Source of the DNA: Corynebacterium glaucum
Lineage (GTDB): Bacteria; Actinomycetota; Actinomycetes; Mycobacteriales; Mycobacteriaceae
Reading direction: 5' to 3'
Assembly: GCF_002287505.1 (NCBI RefSeq)
Contig: NZ_CP019688.1
Coordinates: 1,166,674-1,230,673, forward strand
Length of the DNA: 64,000 bases
This document shows positions 55,634 to 64,000 of this stretch, piece by piece (position 1 is the first letter of the stretch; each line of letters begins with the position of its first letter). The notes beneath the pieces are model-generated. The model did no database searches and had not been told where the DNA came from. It saw only the letters and a list, made by a program, of their open reading frames with translations. A program made the translations under genes and the position numbers.

Positions 55634-55678
55634 ATGCACATCCCAACCATCCACACACCACTGATCGAAGGGGAACCG

Positions 55679-56848
55679 ATGACTGCAGGAGCAGTGACCA
55701 CACCCAAGGGGTTCAGCGCCGCCGCGACGACGGCAGGCATCAAGCCTTCGGGCAACCCGGACATGGCACTCGTGGTCAATGAAGGTCCGGAGTTCACCGC
55801 TGCCGCGGTGTTCACCCGCAACAAGGTGTTCGCTTCGCCGGTGAAAATTAGCCGCGAAGTGCTCGCAGACGGCCAGTGCAAAGCGGTGCTTTTCAACTCC
55901 GGAAACGCGAACGCCTGCAACGGAGCGCAGGGAGACGCTGACGCGCGCGAGGCGCAGGAGCTCGCGGCAGAGCGGCTGGGTCTCGAGGCGAACGATGTCG
56001 CAGTGTGTTCCACGGGTTTGATCGGTGAACTGCTGCCGATGGACAAGGTGCGCGCGGGCATCGACACTCTTGCACGGGGCCTAGGCTCGGACGCAGCGCA
56101 CGGATCCGCGGCGGCGGAAGCCATCATGACGACTGACACGGTCACAAAGGAAGCGCTCGTAGAGCGCGACGGCTGGGCAGTTGGCGCCATCGGCAAAGGC
56201 GTGGGCATGATGGCGCCGAGCTTGGCGACGATGCTGGTTGCGGTGACCACGGATGCGTCGATAAGCAATGAAGCCCTGGAAGAAGCCTTGCGCAAGGCGA
56301 CCGCGGTGACATTCAACACCCTGGATATTGATGGTGCGACCTCGACGAACGACACCGTGATCGTGATGGCGAACGGGGCGAGTGGCATCACCCCGAGCCA
56401 GGATGAGGTCGACGAGGCGTTGCTTTCCATTTGCGAATCGCTGGCGAAGCAGATGCAGACTGATGCGGAAGGCGTGACCAAGCGGGTGACCATTTCCGTG
56501 CGCGGCACCGCCGATGATGCCCAGGCGCTGGAGGCGGCGCGCACGATCGGGCGCGACAACTTGTTCAAGTGCGCCATGTTCGGTTCCGACCCCAACTGGG
56601 GCCGCGTGCTGGCCGCCGTCGGTATGGCGGACGCCGAGATGAACCCGGAGAAGATCTCGGTGCGCTTCAACGGCCAGCCGGTGTGCGTGGACTCCGCCGG
56701 TGCGCCTGGCGCGCGCGAGGTGGATCTGTCTGGTGTGGACATTGACGTCGACGTAGATCTCGGCGCGGGAGGGCCCGGTGTGGCCACGGTGCGCACGACC
56801 GACCTGAGCCACGCGTACGTGGAGATCAACTCCGCATACAGCAGTTAG
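55679..56848 (+). CDS. argJ: Bifunctional glutamate N-acetyltransferase/ornithine acetyltransferase
   Basis: 389 residues. ArgJ recycles the acetyl group between N-acetylornithine and glutamate. It is made as a precursor that cleaves itself before Thr in the ATMLV segment ([16 protein letters not shown]), which is intact; [13 protein letters not shown] and [12 protein letters not shown] are family motifs. The ATG 55679 was chosen for its GAAGGGGAA site; an ATG 45 bases upstream lacks one. One GCTTATCGACG copy (minus) lies inside. Confidence 0.96.
   Translation: MTAGAVTTPKGFSAAATTAGIKPSGNPDMALVVNEGPEFTAAAVFTRNKVFASPVKISREVLADGQCKAVLFNSGNANACNGAQGDADAREAQELAAERLGLEANDVAVCSTGLIGELLPMDKVRAGIDTLARGLGSDAAHGSAAAEAIMTTDTVTKEALVERDGWAVGAIGKGVGMMAPSLATMLVAVTTDASISNEALEEALRKATAVTFNTLDIDGATSTNDTVIVMANGASGITPSQDEVDEALLSICESLAKQMQTDAEGVTKRVTISVRGTADDAQALEAARTIGRDNLFKCAMFGSDPNWGRVLAAVGMADAEMNPEKISVRFNGQPVCVDSAGAPGAREVDLSGVDIDVDVDLGAGGPGVATVRTTDLSHAYVEINSAYSS
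56256..56266 (-). repeat. GCTTATCGACG word, copy 14
   Basis: In argJ, whose frame reads GCG TCG ATA AGC AAT, with the rare ATA codon. Confidence 0.9.
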
Positions 56849-56860
56849 GAAGGCCCTCCA

Positions 56861-57823
56861 ATGGATTTTGAAGCAATGAGTGCGGACTTGAGCAATGAGG
56901 CGCGCGCACACGTCCTCGCAGAGGCGCTGCCGTGGCTGCAGCACTTCCGCGACAAGATCGTGGTGGTGAAGTACGGCGGCAACGCCATGATCGATGAGGA
57001 GCTGAAGGCAGCTTTCGCCGCCGACATGGTGTTCTTGCGCACCGTCGGGGCGAAGCCCGTCGTGGTGCACGGCGGCGGTCCGCAGATCACGGCGATGATG
57101 CAGCGGTTGAACCTGGACGGCGGGGAGTTCGTCGGCGGCTTCCGCGTGACCACGCCGGAGATCCTCGACGTGGTGCGTATGGTGCTCTTCGGTCAGGTGG
57201 GCCGGGATCTGCTGGGCAAGATCAACTCCCACGGCCCGTACGCGGTGGGCACCTCCGGCGAGGATGCTGGGCTGTTCACGGCGGAGAAGCGCTATGTGGA
57301 TGTCGACGGCGAACCGGCCGACATCGGCCTGGTCGGCACTATCACCAGCGTCAACCCGTCTGCGCTCATGGACATCATCGAGGCTGGGCGCATCCCGGTG
57401 GTCTCCGGCATCGCGCCAGGCGAAGACGGCGATGTGTACAACATCAACGCCGACGAAGCTGCCGGCGCGCTTGCTGCGGCCATCGGGGCTGAGCGACTCG
57501 TGGTGCTCACCAACGTCGAGGGCCTCTACACCGACTGGCCGAACAAAGACTCGCTGCTGTCAAAGATCAACGTGGGCGACCTCGAGCAGATGATGCCGTC
57601 GCTGGATTCGGGCATGATCCCGAAGATGGAGGCGTGCCTCACAGCAGTGCGCGGCGGGGTGCGCGCGGCCCACGTGATCGACGGCCGCATTGCCCACTCG
57701 GTCCTGCTTGAGCTGCTCACCAGCGGCGGTATCGGCACCATGGTGCTGCCGGACACATACGACGAGGCGCACTACCCGGAGGCCACCGTGTCCAAGGTGT
57801 TCAGGAAGGACGAGGCAAAGTGA
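56861..57823 (+). CDS. argB: Acetylglutamate kinase
   Basis: 320 residues. [16 protein letters not shown] (ATP-binding), [16 protein letters not shown], and the arginine-sensing C-terminal region ([10 protein letters not shown]-terminal helix included) mark the feedback-inhibited hexameric type. GAAGG precedes the ATG by ten bases. The stop overlaps argD by four bases (GTGA). Confidence 0.97.
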   Translation: MDFEAMSADLSNEARAHVLAEALPWLQHFRDKIVVVKYGGNAMIDEELKAAFAADMVFLRTVGAKPVVVHGGGPQITAMMQRLNLDGGEFVGGFRVTTPEILDVVRMVLFGQVGRDLLGKINSHGPYAVGTSGEDAGLFTAEKRYVDVDGEPADIGLVGTITSVNPSALMDIIEAGRIPVVSGIAPGEDGDVYNINADEAAGALAAAIGAERLVVLTNVEGLYTDWPNKDSLLSKINVGDLEQMMPSLDSGMIPKMEACLTAVRGGVRAAHVIDGRIAHSVLLELLTSGGIGTMVLPDTYDEAHYPEATVSKVFRKDEAK

Positions 57824-59016
57824 GCGAAATCCTCACCGGCTGGCAAACCGGGTTGATGAACAACTACGGAACCCCACCCATCGCGCTGGTCAAGGGCGAG
57901 GGTGCCACGCTTATCGACGACTCGGGCAACACCTACATCGACCTTCTCGCCGGGATTGCGGTCAACGCGCTCGGCCACGCCCACCCTGCAGTGGTGCAAG
58001 CGGTCACCGAGCAGATCAACACCCTCGGCCACGTTTCCAACCTCTTTGCCACTGAACCGGCGGTGAAGGTCGCGGGCGAGCTCGTGCGCCGCTTCGGCGA
58101 TCCGGATGCGCGGGTGTTCTTCTGCAACTCCGGTGCGGAGGCGAACGAGGCCGCATTCAAGCTTGCACGGTTGACCGGCAAGCGCCGTATCCTTGCCGCC
58201 CAGCACGGTTTCCACGGCCGCACCATGGGTGCGCTCGCGCTGACCGGCCAGCCCGACAAGCGCAAGGCCTTCGAGCCAGTGCCGTCTGGCGTCGAGTACT
58301 ACCCATACGGCGACCTCGACTACCTGCGCAAGCTCGTCGAGGTCAACCCCGCCGACGTCGCCGCGATCTTCCTCGAACCCATCCAGGGGGAAACCGGAGT
58401 CATCCCAGCTCCGGAAGGATTCATGGAGGGCATTCGAAAGCTTTGCGACGACCACGCCATCCTCATGGTCGCCGATGAAGTGCAAACCGGCGTCGGCCGC
58501 ACCGGCGATTTCTTTGCCTTTGAGCACGACCTGCCGGCCGGTGTGCGCCCCGATGTGGTCACCATGGCGAAGGGCCTCGGCGGAGGGCTGCCGATTGGCG
58601 CAGTCATCGCGACTGAAGAGGTAGCCAAGACCTTTACGCCGGGTTCGCACGGCACGACATTCGGCGGCAACCCGATTGCGTGTGCGGCAGCGTCCACAGT
58701 CCTCGATACCGTCGACGACGCGTTTCTCAGCGAGGTCGTTCGAAAGGGCAAAATTTTCGCCGAAGAACTCCGCGATCTTGACGGGGTGGAGGAAGTGCGC
58801 GGCCGGGGGCTGATGCTCGGTGCGGTGCTCAAACGTCCCGTCGCAAAGCAAGCGGTGCCTGCAGGCCTGAAGCACGGGCTGGTGCTGAATGCTCCGAGCG
58901 ATGCGGTGGTGCGATTCACCCCGCCGCTGGTGATTAGCGACGATGAGCTTGCTGAGGCTGTCCAGCGCCTCGACGCGCTGCTGAATGAGTTGAACAACTC
59001 CGAGGAGGAGAATTAG
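57820..59016 (+). CDS. argD: Acetylornithine aminotransferase
   Basis: 398 residues, class III PLP aminotransferase. [56 protein letters not shown] and the Schiff-base Lys in [15 protein letters not shown] are all present. GTG start coupled to argB. It may also serve lysine synthesis, as in other bacteria (established for homologues). Confidence 0.97.
   Translation: MSEILTGWQTGLMNNYGTPPIALVKGEGATLIDDSGNTYIDLLAGIAVNALGHAHPAVVQAVTEQINTLGHVSNLFATEPAVKVAGELVRRFGDPDARVFFCNSGAEANEAAFKLARLTGKRRILAAQHGFHGRTMGALALTGQPDKRKAFEPVPSGVEYYPYGDLDYLRKLVEVNPADVAAIFLEPIQGETGVIPAPEGFMEGIRKLCDDHAILMVADEVQTGVGRTGDFFAFEHDLPAGVRPDVVTMAKGLGGGLPIGAVIATEEVAKTFTPGSHGTTFGGNPIACAAASTVLDTVDDAFLSEVVRKGKIFAEELRDLDGVEEVRGRGLMLGAVLKRPVAKQAVPAGLKHGLVLNAPSDAVVRFTPPLVISDDELAEAVQRLDALLNELNNSEEEN
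57909..57919 (+). repeat. GCTTATCGACG word, copy 15
   Basis: In argD, read as ACG CTT ATC GAC GAC. Confidence 0.9.
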
Positions 59017-60452
<1,436 letters not shown>

Positions 60453-60526
60453 CCTAGCAATTCGACACGTTTCTGTAAAACACTTTCTGTGAATCTCAGA
60501 ATAGAACTCAAAAGGAGCCCATATTC

Positions 60527-61732
60527 ATGACCAACCGCGTCGTTCTCGCGTACTCCGGCGGCCTGGACACCTCCGTCGCCATCCCGTACCTCGCCGAGAT
60601 GACCGGCGGCGAGGTTATCGCCGTCTCGCTCGACCTCGGCCAGGGCGGTGAGGACATGGAGTCCGTGCGCCAGCGCGCGCTGGACTGCGGTGCCGTCGAA
60701 TCCATCGTGGTCGACGCCAAGGACGAGTTCGCCGAGGAGTACTGCCTGCCCACCATCAAGGCGAACGGCATGTACATGGGGCAGTACCCTCTGGTCTCCG
60801 CGATCTCGCGCCCGCTGATTGTGAAGCACCTCGTTGAGGCAGGCCACCAGTTCGGCGGCACCCACGTGGCCCACGGCTGCACCGGCAAGGGCAACGACCA
60901 GGTTCGCTTCGAGGTCGGATTCCTCAACCAGGACCCCAACCTGGAGATTATCGCCCCGGCACGCGACTACGCTTGGACCCGCGACAAGGCGATCGAGTAC
61001 GCAGAGGGCAAGAACCTGCCGATTGAGCAGTCCGCCGCATCCCCGTTCTCCATCGACCAGAATGTCTGGGGCCGCGCGGTTGAGACCGGCTTCCTTGAGG
61101 ATTTGTGGAACGCGCCGACGAAGGACCTCTACGCCTACACCGAGGACCCGGCAATGGGCAACGCTCCGGATGAGGTCATCATCTCTTTCGAGGGCGGTAA
61201 GCCGGTGGCAATCGACGGCCGCAGCGTCTCCGTGCTCGAGGCAATCGAGGAGCTCAACCGCCGTGCCGGAGCGCAGGGCATCGGCCGCTTGGACATGGTG
61301 GAGGATCGCCTGGTGGGCATCAAGTCCCGCGAGATCTACGAGGCCCCGGGCGCAGTCGCACTCATCACCGCGCACAAAGCGCTTGAGGACGTCACCGTCG
61401 AGCGCGAGCTCGCCCGCTACAAGCGTCTGGTGGATGCCCGCTGGTCCGAGGAGGTGTACGACGGTCTCTGGTTCGGCCCGCTGAAGCGCTCCCTCGACGC
61501 TTTCATCGATTCCACCCAGCAGTACGTCACGGGTGACATCCGGATGGAGCTCCACGCGGGCAAGGCCACGGTCAACGGCCGCCGCTCGAACCACTCTCTC
61601 TACGACTTCAACCTGGCCACCTACGACACCGGCGATACCTTTGACCAGACCCTGGCGAAGGGCTTCGTGCGCCTGCACGGCCTGAGCTCCCAGATCGCCA
61701 ACAAGCGCGACCGCGAGGCGGCTGGGAAGTAA
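60527..61732 (+). CDS. argG: Argininosuccinate synthase
   Basis: 401 residues. PP-loop [15 protein letters not shown] near residue 8, then [28 protein letters not shown] and SIDQNVWGR. Joins citrulline and aspartate using ATP. A 74-base gap after argR includes TTCTGTGAATCTCAGAATAG, weakly like an ARG box, and AAAAGGAG before the ATG, so argGH may have its own promoter. Confidence 0.97.
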   Translation: MTNRVVLAYSGGLDTSVAIPYLAEMTGGEVIAVSLDLGQGGEDMESVRQRALDCGAVESIVVDAKDEFAEEYCLPTIKANGMYMGQYPLVSAISRPLIVKHLVEAGHQFGGTHVAHGCTGKGNDQVRFEVGFLNQDPNLEIIAPARDYAWTRDKAIEYAEGKNLPIEQSAASPFSIDQNVWGRAVETGFLEDLWNAPTKDLYAYTEDPAMGNAPDEVIISFEGGKPVAIDGRSVSVLEAIEELNRRAGAQGIGRLDMVEDRLVGIKSREIYEAPGAVALITAHKALEDVTVERELARYKRLVDARWSEEVYDGLWFGPLKRSLDAFIDSTQQYVTGDIRMELHAGKATVNGRRSNHSLYDFNLATYDTGDTFDQTLAKGFVRLHGLSSQIANKRDREAAGK

Positions 61733-63178
<1,446 letters not shown>

Positions 63179-63227
63179 CTGCCCAAGAAACACAGCGCAC
63201 GTGTGACGTGCACTCTACGATAAAGCC

Positions 63228-64000
63228 ATGAGTGTTCCGAGCAGTGCGGGTAGTGCGGACACCAAGCGCGGCGGACGCGTTCTTACCGTCGTACTTGGTG
63301 TCCTTCTCGTTGTTGTGGTGGCAGCGGCGATCATTCTTGGCCGTGGCGGGGGACTGCTTGGAAGGGGAAACAAGGACACCGGAAGCTCCGGCTTTGGGGA
63401 CCGCGGCGGCGTGACGCAAGTGCATGGCGTGGTGGGTTCTGAAAAACGCTTGTACTTTGAAGACCCGGATGTGGTCAATCGGTTGCGTGAGCTCGGCTAC
63501 GAAGTGAGTTTCTCGACGGCGGGCTCGCGAACCATTGCGACGCGGACCGATCTGTCTTCGCTGGACTTCGTGTCCCCGTCGTCGGCGCCCGCGACGCAGA
63601 AGGTGCGCGAGCAAAACAACGGCTACACGGTGGAGTACCCGTTCTTCACGCCGATGGCGGTGGCGAGCTGGCAGCCGATTGCGGACATTCTTGAAGCTGA
63701 AGGAGTGGTGCGCAAGGAAAACGGCGGGTACGTCCTCGACATTGCCAAGTACGTCGACTTGGCGCAGTCGGGTAAACGTTGGCGCGATTTCGGCGACACG
63801 TTCCCTTCGCCACGCACCGTGCAGATCCGCACCACCGACATCCGCACCTCGAATTCGGCCGCGATGTATCTCTCGGTGCTTGCGTGGGAGTTCGCGGAGC
63901 GGGAGCCGAACCGCGACAACGACATCGGCTACCTGGTGGACAAGATCACGCCGTTCTTTACGGGGCAGGGTTACTCGGAGTCGTCGTCTGCTGGCCCGTT
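63228..64000 (+). CDS. Membrane-anchored exported protein, unknown (5' part)
   Basis: Open to the end of the window, so incomplete; 257 residues visible. A short positive N-terminus (SADTKRGGRVL) and one membrane segment (about 17-38, VVLGVLLVVVVAAAIILG) predict an exported body. Later parts (FEDPDVVNRLRELGYEVSFSTAG, EYPFFTPMAVASWQPIADILEAEG, GYVLDIAKYVDLA) look like a periplasmic-binding-type alpha/beta domain, but I cannot name the family. TACGAT (63216-63221) ends six bases before the ATG, a leaderless arrangement separate from argH. Confidence 0.75.
   Translation, partial: MSVPSSAGSADTKRGGRVLTVVLGVLLVVVVAAAIILGRGGGLLGRGNKDTGSSGFGDRGGVTQVHGVVGSEKRLYFEDPDVVNRLRELGYEVSFSTAGSRTIATRTDLSSLDFVSPSSAPATQKVREQNNGYTVEYPFFTPMAVASWQPIADILEAEGVVRKENGGYVLDIAKYVDLAQSGKRWRDFGDTFPSPRTVQIRTTDIRTSNSAAMYLSVLAWEFAEREPNRDNDIGYLVDKITPFFTGQGYSESSSAGP

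Overview
The window is a contiguous piece of a high-GC actinobacterial chromosome, almost certainly Corynebacterium. The evidence is gene order typical of that genus (leuCD-gpsA-ddl-thiL-ung-recG-rsmD-coaD; polA-rpsA-coaE-uvrB-uvrA-infC-rpmI-rplT-pheST-argCJBDFRGH), a DUF222/13E12-type HNH protein, DUF3515 and DUF4259 proteins, and very frequent leaderless start codons (a TAnnnT box ending 6-8 bases before ATG/GTG). Species cannot be assigned from sequence alone.

Layout. 1-8942: end of leucine biosynthesis (leuC partial, leuD), a coiled-coil orphan, two YbjN-like genes and a Nudix/phosphatase fusion on the minus strand, then gpsA, ddl, DUF3515, thiL and ung. 8954-14442: a DAK2-domain kinase-like protein, recG, rsmD, coaD and a TSUP permease, tightly packed. 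14443-17064: a three-gene polar amino-acid ABC importer on the minus strand. 17100-21600: a more accessory stretch with an SOS-box-preceded HNH gene bracketed by short repeats, a small secreted protein and a large secreted metallophosphoesterase. 21764-31436: tRNA-Leu(CAA), hemolysin III, polA, a methyltransferase, rpsA, coaE, DUF4259 and uvrB. 31460-41394: two universal stress proteins, a HelD-like helicase, a DoxX protein with C-terminal repeats, an MBL hydrolase, uvrA and a DUF2339 membrane protein. 41430-42970: the infC-rpmI-rplT operon behind a structured leader. 42992-49568: M23 peptidase-like protein, membrane protein, trmH-type methyltransferase, an orphan gene followed by a broken second copy of part of trmH, a subtilisin, and a DJ-1/MarR pair controlled by a 34-bp perfect palindrome. 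49575-63178: a Tat lipoprotein dioxygenase, pheST and the complete arginine pathway argCJBDFR + argGH. The last gene runs off the window.

Genes that work together: UvrA/UvrB with RecG, PolA and Ung for DNA repair; CoaD and CoaE in CoA synthesis; IF-3, L35, L20, S1, RsmD, TrmH and PheRS in translation; eight arg genes plus their repressor.

The most striking unexplained signal is an 11-base word, GCTTATCGACG, present 15 times on either strand in several reading frames and once outside genes, against roughly 0.03 expected for uniform composition. It looks like a genome-wide DNA-level signal (uptake, segregation, recombination or similar). Other notable points are the AUC start codon of infC buried in a hairpin behind tandem terminators, the operator that overlaps the -10 box and start codon of a leaderless transcript, and the repeat-flanked, apparently SOS-regulated HNH gene.
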